Below are positions 1-7,761 of a DNA stretch of 64,000 nt, piece after piece. The stretch lies in NCBI GenBank assembly GCA_963728935.1, contig CAVSMC010000001.1:1054001-1118000 (forward strand), given 5' to 3'. Every line of letters starts with the position of its first letter. The stretch's first letter is position 1. The position numbers and the translations under genes were made by a program. Origin of the DNA: CAVSMC01 sp963728935 (lineage in GTDB: Bacteria; Pseudomonadota; Gammaproteobacteria; Burkholderiales; Casimicrobiaceae). Under the pieces are notes generated by a model. That model worked only from the letters and a program-made list of their open reading frames with translations. It ran no database searches and had not been told where the DNA came from.

Positions 1-231
1 CCTTCCTTTGAGCCGGATCTCGCCTTCGGTCGGCGCCAGGTAGCCGCCGACCGCCTTGAGCAGCGTGGACTTGCCGCAGCCGGACGGGCCGAGCAGAACG
101 TAACGATCGGAACGGTAGACCTGGAAGTCGACCCGATACGTTGCGGTGACCAGATGTTGCGCCGTCTTGTACTGCAACGTGACGCCGCGCACATCGAGCA
201 GCGGCGAAGGCTCTCCGGGCTCGCTCGTCAC
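1..231 (-). CDS. ABC transporter ATP-binding protein, N-terminal part (cut by window edge)
   Basis: Reading leftward from a GTG at 231, the frame gives a short N-terminal strand region, then a Walker A motif GPSGCGKST followed by LLKAVGGYLAPTEG, typical of the nitrate/taurine/sulfonate class of import ATPases. Only 77 codons are inside the window; the signature and Walker B motifs lie outside. The GTG is 6 nt after the stop of the upstream lyase gene, so the two are probably co-transcribed. That context fits uptake of an organic acid or sulfonate substrate for the lyase. The start is inferred from spacing, because no ATG is available. Substrate is inference only. Confidence 0.8.
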   Translation of the reverse strand, partial: MTSEPGEPSPLLDVRGVTLQYKTAQHLVTATYRVDFQVYRSDRYVLLGPSGCGKSTLLKAVGGYLAPTEGEIRLKGR

Positions 232-237
232 GGGCGA

Positions 238-1407
238 TCAGGCGCTCTCGTAGAGTCGCGTCAGCACGAACTCGCGATGGCCGAGCGCTTCGGCGGCAGT
301 GAGCCGTCCGTTCGCCGTACGCAGCATGCAATCGAGCGCCTTGTCGCCCGCCTGGTCGAGGTTGATCTCGCGCTGCAGGAGCCCGGTCACGTCGACGTCG
401 ACGTGCTCGCTCATCGTGCGCACCGTACGAGGGTTCGCGCAGAGCTTGATCACCGGCAGGATCGGGTTGCCGATGACGTTGCCCTGGCCGGTCGGGAAGA
501 AGTGCACGACGTAGCCCGATGCCGCGCACAGCGTCACCATTTCGGCGGCCGCCGACGAACTGTCCATGAACCACAGACCGGTTCCGGTCGGCGTCTCGGC
601 CTTGTCGAGGACGCCGTCGACCTTGCAGACCTTGCCGATCTTCTGGATGTTGCCGAGCGCTTTCTCCTCGATCGTCGTGAGACCGCCGGCGATGTTGCCC
701 TTGGTCGGCTGCGAGTCGGACAGGTCGTTCGTTTTGTGTCGGTTCACGACGTCCTGATAGCGATTGAACATCGCCATGAACTGGTCGCGCACCTCCGGTG
801 TGCGGCAGCGTTCGGCGACGAGGTGCTCGCCGCCGGTCAATTCGGTCGTCTCGCCGAACACGAGCGTCGCGCCGAGCGGATAAAGCTTGTCGAACGCATT
901 GCCCACCGTCGGGTTCGCGCCGCAGCCGGATGTCGTATCGGACTCGCCGCACTTGGTCGACACCCACAGATCCGAGATCGGGCAGCGCACGCGCTGCTGC
1001 TCGGAGGCCCACTGAACGAGCTCGCGCGCCGCACGCGACGCGCGCATGATCGTGTCGTGGTCGCCGTGCAGCTCGATGCCGAAGCTCTCGACCGGCTTGC
1101 CGGTCTTCCTGATGCCGTCGGCGACCTTGCCCGCCCAGCCTTCCTCGATACCGATGACGACGACGGCGGCGACGTTGGGATTCGCGCCGGTGCCGATCAG
1201 CGTGCGGAAGTGCAGGTCGAGGTCGGCGCCGAATTGCAGGCGTCCGTACGGATGCGGCAGCGCCATCGTACCCTTGATGCTGCCCGCGACCGCTTCGCAC
1301 GCCGCGTTCGAGATGTCGTCGACGGGCAGGATGACCACGTGATTGCGTACGCCGACGCGGCCGTTCTCGCGCCGATAGCCGAGGAAGGTGGTGTCACGGT
1401 CGATCAT
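238..1407 (-). CDS. suyB: UxaA-family lyase large subunit, probable (2R)-sulfolactate sulfo-lyase subunit beta
   Basis: The 389-residue protein begins MIDRDTTFLGYRRENGRVG and carries the conserved blocks GVRNHVVILPVDD, STKCGESDTTSGCGANPT, GETTELTGGEH and FPTGQGNVIGNP of the altronate/galactarate dehydratase C-terminal family, with Cys residues suited to an Fe-S cluster. Its length and the separate ~93-residue SAF partner encoded just upstream match the two-subunit SuyAB layout rather than single-chain altronate dehydratase. SuyAB cleaves 3-sulfolactate to pyruvate and sulfite in the cytosol. Neighbours are the small subunit (123 nt upstream, separated by a palindromic repeat) and a transporter ATPase downstream. 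Altronate or another hydroxy-acid substrate remains possible. Confidence 0.75.
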   Translation of the reverse strand: MIDRDTTFLGYRRENGRVGVRNHVVILPVDDISNAACEAVAGSIKGTMALPHPYGRLQFGADLDLHFRTLIGTGANPNVAAVVVIGIEEGWAGKVADGIRKTGKPVESFGIELHGDHDTIMRASRAARELVQWASEQQRVRCPISDLWVSTKCGESDTTSGCGANPTVGNAFDKLYPLGATLVFGETTELTGGEHLVAERCRTPEVRDQFMAMFNRYQDVVNRHKTNDLSDSQPTKGNIAGGLTTIEEKALGNIQKIGKVCKVDGVLDKAETPTGTGLWFMDSSSAAAEMVTLCAASGYVVHFFPTGQGNVIGNPILPVIKLCANPRTVRTMSEHVDVDVTGLLQREINLDQAGDKALDCMLRTANGRLTAAEALGHREFVLTRLYESA

Positions 1408-1426
1408 TGCGGATCCTTTGTTTGCC

Positions 1427-1520
1427 CGTCATTCCCGCGACCGCGGGAATCCGGTGACTTTCGACGAACGACGCCGGGTCCCCGCCCCCGATTCAAACAC
1501 TCGTGGGCAAGGTTCGCGGC
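1427..1520. repeat. Palindromic intergenic repeat, locus A
   Basis: A perfect 9-bp inverted repeat, ATTCCCGCG / CGCGGGAAT (1431-1450), starts the element. It is followed by GGTGACTTTCGACGAACG and a second half rich in CCCGCCCCCG that closely resembles the second half of locus D near 54.4 kb. The element fills the gap between suyA and suyB. It belongs to the same family as the elements near 7.6, 39.0 and 54.3 kb. Confidence 0.8.
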
Positions 1521-1530
1521 GACCACAACC

Positions 1531-1812
1531 TCACCAGCGCTTGGTCTTGATGTTGTGCACGTGCGCGTGCTCGCCGGCGCGGATCGGCGCGACGACGCGG
1601 CCGATGTCCTCGCCGTACTTGTAGACGGTGTCGCCCACTTTCATGTCGGCGAGCGCGAGCTTGTGGCCGATCGGGATGTCCTGGCGTGCCGAAAGCTCGA
1701 TCGTGCGGTCGTCGTCCATGATCCAGCCGGTGAGCGCCTGACCTGCCTTGACGCCCTCGACCACGACGACGGCCACCGTGTCCTTGGCGTCGTGCAATAC
1801 GAAATGAATCAT
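1531..1812 (-). CDS. suyA: SAF-domain lyase small subunit, probable (2R)-sulfolactate sulfo-lyase subunit alpha
   Basis: This 93-residue protein is a single SAF domain (UxaA N-terminal type): MIHFVLHDAKDTVAVVVVEG, a central DIPIGHKLALADMKVGD block, then KYGEDIGRV and a C-terminal HVHNIKTKRW. In UxaA the SAF domain is fused to the catalytic part; here it is separate, which is the arrangement of SuyA. The ATG at 1812 is preceded by GGAG at a suitable distance. It is 78 nt downstream of the SulP gene on the same strand and 123 nt upstream of the large subunit. The sulfolactate assignment rests on the length and pairing of the two subunits. Confidence 0.75.
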   Translation of the reverse strand: MIHFVLHDAKDTVAVVVVEGVKAGQALTGWIMDDDRTIELSARQDIPIGHKLALADMKVGDTVYKYGEDIGRVVAPIRAGEHAHVHNIKTKRW

Positions 1813-1890
1813 CGCTCGTCTCCGGATGCGCGGTATGTGCCGAATGGCGATGCTAGACCATCCTGCCGGCGCAGGCCAATCGCGCCTTGA

Positions 1891-3591
1891 TCACGCCGGA
1901 GCGTCCGCCTGCGGCTCGGCTACGCAACCGAGCGCTTCGATCGCCGCGCGATCGGTCGCGAAGAACGCGGCTTCACCCAGCTCGGCGGCGAGGCCGGTCC
2001 GCTGCAGGACCTCGTGGACCTGCTTCTTGACGCCCGCAAGCTGCAGCGCGACGCGCTGCGCAGCGAGCTTCTGGCGAAGCTGTCGCAGCATCTCGATGCC
2101 GGTCGCGTCGATGTCGTTGACCGGACTCGCCGCGATCAGCACCGTCTTAACTGCCGGATGCAGTCGTTCGATGACGAAGCGCTCGAGCAGCGGCGCGGTG
2201 ATGTAGGTAATCGCCGAGTCCATCCGCACGGCGAGCACGTTCGGTGCGACATGCGGCAGCCGGTGATGACCGCGCTCGCGCAGCGTGCCATCGGGATGCG
2301 GGCCGACTTCGATGATTCGCGGCCGGCTACGCCGGTAGAGATACGCGAGCAGCGACAGGACGAACCCGGCGAGAACGCCCCAATGCAGGTACGGCACCGA
2401 AACGATCGTCGCGACGAACGTGACGAGCGCGATCGCGCCGTCGTCGGCTGACGCGCGCCACAGCGCGCCGAACACGGCGAAATCGATCAGCCCGACGAGC
2501 GGTACGATGATCACCGCCGCAAGGACCGCAAGCGGCAGATGATAGAGATAGGGCGTCGCCCACAGCAGGCACGCGAGCACGCACGCGGCGGTGAACAGCG
2601 TCGACCACGCGCTCTCGGCGCCGACGAACAGGTTCAACGCCGAGCGCGAGAACGAGCCGCTCACCGGAAATGCGCCGGACACGCCGCTCGTGATCTTGGC
2701 GAGCCCTTGTCCGATCAGCTCCTGGTTCTGGTCCCACGACTCGCCGCGCCGGCGCGCAAGCGTGCGGCAGCTCGACATCGCTTCGGTGAAGCTCAAGAGC
2801 GCAATGATGAGCGCGGCCGGCAGCAACGCGCGGTGCTGATCGAGCGGAATCATCGGCGGCCACGCGATCGGCGGCAGTCCGCCCGGAATCGCTCCGACGA
2901 CGGCGCCGCGCTCCGCCGCGAATCCTATGGCGGCACTCACGACGATCGCTGCGACGGACGCCACGAGCACGCCCGGAAGCCGCGGTACGAATCGCCGCTG
3001 CACGACCAGGAGCACGATCGCGGCGAGTCCGAATGCCGCCGTTTCGGCGACGACGCGCGGCCTGTCGGCGAGCGCCGCCGCCGCCTTCGCGGGCCACGTC
3101 GCGTCGCGCGGCGCGGGCAGCCCGAGCAGCAGCGGCAGTTGCGACACGATGATGATCAAGGCAGCGGCGTTGACGAATCCGGAGACGACGGGATACGACA
3201 CGAAATTGGCGATGATGCCGAGGCGCAGCGCGCCGAGCAGCAGTTGTATCGCGCCTGCATAGATCGCGAGCCACATCGCGAGACGGACCCAATCAGCGCC
3301 GCCCGGCGCAGCGAGCGGTTGCAGCGAAGCGAACGTGAGCAGGCTCGTGAGCGCAACCGGTCCGACGGCGAGCAGCGCCGAAGAACCCCAAAGCACGCCG
3401 ACGATCGCGGGCAGCAACGCCGCGTACAGGCCGGTTTCGGCCGGCATGCCGGCGAGCGTTGCATAGGCGAGCGCTTGGGGAACGAGCACGAGGCCTACGG
3501 AGAGGCCGGCGAGCGCATCCTTGCGCAGCGTCTTGAGCGTGGGCCGTGGCCAGCCCAAGAAGGGAAAAAGGCCCCGCCACGTCGCGCTCAT
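1891..3591 (-). CDS. SulP-family anion permease with STAS domain
   Basis: The 566-residue inner-membrane protein starts at ATG 3591 (MSATWRGLFPFLGWPRPTLK). It has the SulP signature region LSVGLVLVPQALAYATLAGM in its first membrane segment, about ten further hydrophobic segments, and a cytosolic C-terminal STAS domain (from about residue 455, including NDIDATGIEMLRQL). SulP proteins carry sulfate, bicarbonate or dicarboxylates. The open frame extends upstream, but the start is set by overlap of ATG with the lnt stop (ATGA), which implies translational coupling. Its position between lnt and suyAB makes a sulfate or sulfite role attractive, but the substrate is not determinable here. Confidence 0.85.
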   Translation of the reverse strand: MSATWRGLFPFLGWPRPTLKTLRKDALAGLSVGLVLVPQALAYATLAGMPAETGLYAALLPAIVGVLWGSSALLAVGPVALTSLLTFASLQPLAAPGGADWVRLAMWLAIYAGAIQLLLGALRLGIIANFVSYPVVSGFVNAAALIIIVSQLPLLLGLPAPRDATWPAKAAAALADRPRVVAETAAFGLAAIVLLVVQRRFVPRLPGVLVASVAAIVVSAAIGFAAERGAVVGAIPGGLPPIAWPPMIPLDQHRALLPAALIIALLSFTEAMSSCRTLARRRGESWDQNQELIGQGLAKITSGVSGAFPVSGSFSRSALNLFVGAESAWSTLFTAACVLACLLWATPYLYHLPLAVLAAVIIVPLVGLIDFAVFGALWRASADDGAIALVTFVATIVSVPYLHWGVLAGFVLSLLAYLYRRSRPRIIEVGPHPDGTLRERGHHRLPHVAPNVLAVRMDSAITYITAPLLERFVIERLHPAVKTVLIAASPVNDIDATGIEMLRQLRQKLAAQRVALQLAGVKKQVHEVLQRTGLAAELGEAAFFATDRAAIEALGCVAEPQADAPA

Positions 3592-5153
3592 TGCGATGCC
3601 TCGCGACGCGCAACGAGCGACGCTCCGGCGTGCAGTTTTGCATAGGCGAGCGCCGCGATCAGCACGAATGCCGCTGCGACGATCGCGACGACGTCTCCGG
3701 CATAGACATAGGGCGTGACGCCTTGCCGTCCGGCGATTCGAACCTCGAGTGTGGCGCGCGTGAACCATGGTAGCCGCTCGATTTCGCGGCCGCGATGGTC
3801 GATCGCCGACGTGATGCCGGTGTTGGTCGCGCGCAGCATCGGCCGGCCCGTCTCGAGCGCGCGCATCGCGGCGATCTGATTGTGTTGGAGCGCCGCGAGC
3901 GAATGGTCGTACCATGCGTCGTTGGTGACGTTGACGAGCAACGTTGCCTCGGCGGCCTGAGGGCGGATGTCGGCGCCGAACGCGTCTTCGTAGCAGATGT
4001 TGACCGCGACGCGCTGGCCGGCGACGGCGAGCGGACGCTGGTCGGCGTCACCCGCGCTCTGGCTCGCGAGCGGGATGGCGAGCACGGAGCGAATGAACCA
4101 GCCGACGACGGGCTCGAGCGGGATCGTCTCGCCGAACGGCACGAGATGGCGCTTGCGGTAGCGTTGCGCGTCCGACGAGCCGAGCGTGATCACGCTGTTG
4201 TAATAGCGCGGCTCGTCGCGGCCGGGAAGCGGCGGCTCGAGGGTGAACAGGCCGAGCAGCAGATCGCCGCGACGCGCTTGCGCGGCGAGCGCAAGTCGCG
4301 ACAGCACGGCCTCGGGCACTTCGTCGGCGAACATCGGGAACGCGCTTTCGGGCAGCACGATCAGGCGCCCGCGCGCCTTCATCACGAGATCAGTGTAGAT
4401 CTCGAACGTGCGGTCGCGAAACGCCGGGTCGAACTTGAGGTCCTGCAAGACGTTGCCCTGGACGAGCGTCACCGCGAGCGGCTCGGGAAGCGGTTGCGTC
4501 CATTCGATGCGCTCGAGCGCCGAGGCGGTGGCCCACGGCATCGCGGCGGCGATGGTGAACGCGATCGCCCAAGCGTAGCGCACGGCGGCGATCGCTTCGA
4601 GCGCGACGACGGCGGCAGCGGCGGTCAGCGCCGTGGCAAGCGTGACGAGAAAGACGCCGCCGATCGGCGCGAAGTACGCGAGCGTCGTCGGCGACCCCTG
4701 CGGAATCTGCGCGTAGCCGAGCGACAGCCACGGAAAGCCGGTGAAGACGACGCTGCGCAGCCATTCGCTCAACGTCCACGCGCCGGCTGCAGCGATTGCG
4801 CGCGCCGCCGACCCCTGTTCGGTCCAGCGCGCCGCGGCCCAGCCCGACGCCGCGGGATAGAGCGAGAGAAACGCGCAGAACGCGGCGGTGCCGATGGCGG
4901 CGAGCAGCGCGGGCATCTCGCCGAACGTGTGCAGCGCGATGTACACCCACGACGCACCGGCGCCGAACAGGCCGACTCCGAACGCGAACCCGATCGCTGC
5001 CGCCTCGCGCGGCGTCGCGTGCTGCCACAAGAGGAACAGCCCGCCGATCGTGACCAGCGTCGCCGCCGGCGCGCCGAACGGCGCGAACGCGAACACGGTC
5101 GCCACACCGCCCGCGAACGCCAACGAACGCGCGAGCCAGCCGTTCGCGGCCAC
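3588..5153 (-). CDS. lnt: Apolipoprotein N-acyltransferase
   Basis: The 521-residue protein has about six N-terminal membrane segments, then a nitrilase-like periplasmic domain and a final C-terminal membrane segment, which is the Lnt layout. Catalytic residues are visible as Glu in VLPESAFPMF, Lys in YRKRHLVPFGE and Cys in NICYEDAFG. It transfers the third acyl chain to the N-terminal Cys of lipoproteins. The start is GTG at 5153, 2 nt after the corC stop, and the stop overlaps the SulP start. The position after corC is the conserved proteobacterial order. Confidence 0.95.
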   Translation of the reverse strand: MAANGWLARSLAFAGGVATVFAFAPFGAPAATLVTIGGLFLLWQHATPREAAAIGFAFGVGLFGAGASWVYIALHTFGEMPALLAAIGTAAFCAFLSLYPAASGWAAARWTEQGSAARAIAAAGAWTLSEWLRSVVFTGFPWLSLGYAQIPQGSPTTLAYFAPIGGVFLVTLATALTAAAAVVALEAIAAVRYAWAIAFTIAAAMPWATASALERIEWTQPLPEPLAVTLVQGNVLQDLKFDPAFRDRTFEIYTDLVMKARGRLIVLPESAFPMFADEVPEAVLSRLALAAQARRGDLLLGLFTLEPPLPGRDEPRYYNSVITLGSSDAQRYRKRHLVPFGETIPLEPVVGWFIRSVLAIPLASQSAGDADQRPLAVAGQRVAVNICYEDAFGADIRPQAAEATLLVNVTNDAWYDHSLAALQHNQIAAMRALETGRPMLRATNTGITSAIDHRGREIERLPWFTRATLEVRIAGRQGVTPYVYAGDVVAIVAAAFVLIAALAYAKLHAGASLVARREASQ

Positions 5154-5155
5154 CT

Positions 5156-6025
5156 TCAGTCGGCGCCCGTTTCGACGGGCGGCGGCGGTGGCGGCGGCTC
5201 GACCTGCAGCGTGTGCAGCCGACGGCTGTCGGCGCGCACGACGCGGAAGCGGAAGCCGCCGATCGCCGTCGATTCAGCGCGCTTGGGCAGCCGGCCGAAT
5301 GCCTGCAGCACGAGGCCGCCGACGGTGTCGAACTCGTCGTCGGAAAAGTCGGTGCCGAACCGCTCGTTGAAGTCGGCGATCTCCGTCTGCGCCTTCACGC
5401 GATAGCGGCCGGACGCCTCGGCGATGATATTGTCCTCGCCCTCGTCGTAGTCGTATTCGTCCTCGATGTCGCCGACGATCTGCTCGAGCACGTCCTCGAT
5501 CGTCACGAGCCCGGAAACGCCGCCGTATTCGTCGACGACGATCGCGATGTGGTTGCGGTTGGCGCGAAACTCGCGCAGCAGCACGTTCAGCCGCTTCGAC
5601 TCCGGCACGAACACCGCCGGCCGCATCATGTCGCGCAGGTTGAAGCTCTGCGGATCGGCGTAGAAGTTGAGCAGCTCCTTCGCGAGCAGGATGCCGACGA
5701 CGTCGTCCTTGCTCTCGCCGATCACCGGGAAGCGCGAGTGCTTCGTCTCCAGCACGACCGGCATGAACGACGCCGGGTCGTCGTCCTGCGCGACGACGTC
5801 CATCTGCGCGCGCGGGATCATGATGTCGCGCACCGTCATCTCGGAGACCTGCAGCACGCCCTCGATCATCGAAAGCGCGTCGGCGTCGAGCAGCTTCCGC
5901 TCGAATGCGCCTCGCATCAAATCGACGAGCTCCTCGCGGTCTTCCGGCTCGCGGGTGAGAAACGCCGACAGCCGCTCGAGCAGCGTCGGCTTGTCGTCCT
6001 TGTCGCCCGAGTCGACGACGCTCAT
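5156..6025 (-). CDS. corC: CorC-type CBS-domain protein (magnesium/cobalt efflux)
   Basis: The 289-residue cytosolic protein begins MSVVDSGDKDDKPTLLERL and contains the motif VRDIMIPRAQMDVV at the first CBS domain, a second CBS domain ending in VTIEDVLEQIVGDIEDEYD, and a C-terminal CorC/HlyC FAD-like domain. The membrane DUF21 domain is absent, as in short CorC. It ends in a proline run (PPPPPPP). The ATG at 6025 overlaps the ybeY stop by one base (TGATG), supporting this start over upstream in-frame codons. Known family roles are Mg/Co resistance and, in this operon, envelope integrity together with Lnt. Confidence 0.93.
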   Translation of the reverse strand: MSVVDSGDKDDKPTLLERLSAFLTREPEDREELVDLMRGAFERKLLDADALSMIEGVLQVSEMTVRDIMIPRAQMDVVAQDDDPASFMPVVLETKHSRFPVIGESKDDVVGILLAKELLNFYADPQSFNLRDMMRPAVFVPESKRLNVLLREFRANRNHIAIVVDEYGGVSGLVTIEDVLEQIVGDIEDEYDYDEGEDNIIAEASGRYRVKAQTEIADFNERFGTDFSDDEFDTVGGLVLQAFGRLPKRAESTAIGGFRFRVVRADSRRLHTLQVEPPPPPPPVETGAD

Positions 6026-6525
6026 CAGGTGCGCACACGCGCCGTCGCACGGGCCGCGTCGTCGGCCGGCGGGCGGTACGGATCGGCGACGTCGAAGCGC
6101 GCGAGCAGCGCCCGCTCGCGCGCTTCCATCGCGCGCGCGTGGCGGTCGCTGTCGTGATCGTAGCCCTGCAAATGCAGCATGCCGTGGACGACGAGGTGCG
6201 CGCAGTGATCGGCGAGCGGCTTGCGTTGCGCGCGCGCCTCCCGACGCAGGATCGGCGCGCACAGCACGAGGTCGCCCGTGAGCGGCAACACGTCATCGTA
6301 CACGAACGTCAGCACGTTGGTGGCGTGGTCCTTTCCGCGGTAGCGGGCGTTGAGCGCGCGACCCTCGCGCGTGCCGACGAAGCGCAGCGCGACGGCCGCA
6401 TCGCGTTCGAGCGCCGCGCGCGCCCATCGGCGCAGCGCCGCGGGTTTCGGCAGCGTGTCCGCCGCGACCGCGTACTGCACCGAAAGCGTAAGACGCGGCG
6501 GCCGCCGCGCGCGGGCGGAGCTCAC
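6025..6525 (-). CDS. ybeY: Endoribonuclease YbeY (rRNA maturation factor)
   Basis: The 166-residue protein contains the zinc-binding signature H110-x3-HGMLH-x2-GYDH124, the defining motif of YbeY, and the preceding block RYRGKDHATNVLTF. YbeY is a single-strand endoribonuclease for 16S rRNA 3' maturation and ribosome quality control. The GTG start at 6525 lies 6 nt after the phoH stop. The N-terminal leader is Arg-rich and slightly longer than usual. It sits in the conserved phoH-ybeY-corC order. Confidence 0.95.
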   Translation of the reverse strand: MSSARARRPPRLTLSVQYAVAADTLPKPAALRRWARAALERDAAVALRFVGTREGRALNARYRGKDHATNVLTFVYDDVLPLTGDLVLCAPILRREARAQRKPLADHCAHLVVHGMLHLQGYDHDSDRHARAMEARERALLARFDVADPYRPPADDAARATARVRT

Positions 6526-6531
6526 GTTGCG

Positions 6532-7569
6532 CTATTGCGGACCCTTGGCGGCGTCGGCGGCTGTCGCACGCTCGTACGCGCTGATGATCTTCTGTACCAA
6601 CGGATGGCGGACGACGTCCGCGCTGCTGAACCGCGTGAATGCGATGCCGCGTACGCCGGCGAGCACGCGGTCGGCTTCGACGAGCCCGCTCTTCTGGCCG
6701 CGCGCGAGGTCGATCTGCGTCACGTCCCCGGTGATCACCGCTTTGGTGCCGAAGCCGATTCGCGTGAGAAACATCTTCATCTGCTCGGGCGTCGTGTTCT
6801 GCGCCTCGTCGAGGATGATGAACGAGTGGTTGAGCGTGCGCCCGCGCATGTAAGCGAGCGGCGCGATCTCGATCGTTCCGCGCTCGAACAGTTTGCCGGT
6901 CTTGTCGAACCCCATCAGGTCGTAGAGCGCATCATAGAGCGGACGCAGATACGGATCGACTTTCTGCGCGAGGTCGCCCGGCAGGAAGCCCAGCCGCTCG
7001 CCGGCCTCCACGGCGGGGCGAACGAGCACGAGGCGCTTCACCGTATCGCGCTCGAGCGCGTCGACGGCGCACGCGACGGCGAGGTACGTCTTGCCGGTGC
7101 CCGCCGGTCCGATCGCGAACGTGATGTCGTGCTCCTGGATGTCGCGCAGGTACGCGATCTGGTTGGGCGTTCTTCCGTGCAGGTCGGCGCGGCGCGTGCG
7201 CAGCAGCGGCATGCCCTCGTCGACCGCCGCTTCGTTCGCGGCCGCCGGCGGCTTCGATTGCGTCGCGAGCTCGATCAGGCCGAGCTGAATGTCGTCGACG
7301 GTGAGCGGCTTCTCCGCTTGCGCATAGAAGCGGCGCAGCGCTTCCGCGGCGCGATTCGCCTGCGCACGCGAGCCGCTGAGCGCGAATTCATTCGATCGGT
7401 GCGAGATGACGACGTCGAGCGCGGCTTCGATCTGGCGCAGATTCGCGTCGAGCGGCCCGCAGAGATTGGCGAGCGCGCGGTTGTCGAGCGGCTCGAGGGC
7501 GAGCGTGACGGCGTTGGCGGACAAAGGCTGGTTGTGCGGGCGGCGCGGCGGAAGGTCAGTCTGCGACAA
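6532..7569 (-). CDS. phoH: PhoH-like ATPase (YbeZ)
   Basis: The protein carries Walker A (GPAGTGKTYLAVACA), Walker B (FIILDEAQN) and the following TTPEQMKMFLTRIGFG block of PhoH/YbeZ, and an N-terminal KH-like part with LCGPLDANLRQIEAALDV. YbeZ works with YbeY in RNA metabolism. The frame is open further upstream to a TTG at 7635, but that extension is translated palindromic repeat (SRWSPRSRGRHF). A TTG at 7569 is preferred, giving 345 residues, close to the family norm. No clear ribosome-binding site settles the start, so either is possible. Confidence 0.9.
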   Translation of the reverse strand: MSQTDLPPRRPHNQPLSANAVTLALEPLDNRALANLCGPLDANLRQIEAALDVVISHRSNEFALSGSRAQANRAAEALRRFYAQAEKPLTVDDIQLGLIELATQSKPPAAANEAAVDEGMPLLRTRRADLHGRTPNQIAYLRDIQEHDITFAIGPAGTGKTYLAVACAVDALERDTVKRLVLVRPAVEAGERLGFLPGDLAQKVDPYLRPLYDALYDLMGFDKTGKLFERGTIEIAPLAYMRGRTLNHSFIILDEAQNTTPEQMKMFLTRIGFGTKAVITGDVTQIDLARGQKSGLVEADRVLAGVRGIAFTRFSSADVVRHPLVQKIISAYERATAADAAKGPQ

Positions 7570-7596
7570 AGCGGCCGGACGCGCAAGCGCCCGAAA

Positions 7597-7740
7597 ATGG
7601 CGTCCCCGCGAACGCGGGGACCAGCGACTTTCCAAACACCCTTGCGTACGCCGTCGTCCCCCCGAACGCGGGGACTCAGCGACTTTGCAAGCACACCCTT
7701 GCGTACGCCGTCGTCCCCGCGAACGCGGGGACCCAGCGTC
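7597..7740. repeat. Palindromic intergenic repeat, locus B (three near-tandem copies)
   Basis: Three copies of the core CGTCCCCGCGAACGCGGGGA begin at 7601, 7655 and 7712. They are spaced 54 and 57 bp apart by related spacers (AGCGACTTT, then CACCCTTGCGTACGCCGT). Copy 2 has one substitution in the left arm. The array fills the gap between the metalloprotease and phoH and runs into the 5' end of the phoH frame. It is the same family as loci A, C and D. Confidence 0.85.
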
Positions 7741-7761
7741 GTTCCCCGCGACGACGCGTCG

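Noticed and set aside
238..1812. Altronate dehydratase UxaA as the name for the lyase pair
   Set aside because: The SAF domain is a separate 93-residue subunit and no hexuronate genes are adjacent, so SuyAB fits better. It is kept as an alternative in the feature text.
7597..7740. Possible mini-CRISPR array (three repeats)
   Set aside because: Units are perfect palindromes, the spacers are themselves repeated sequence, there are only three copies, no cas genes are near, and the same unit is dispersed at three other loci.
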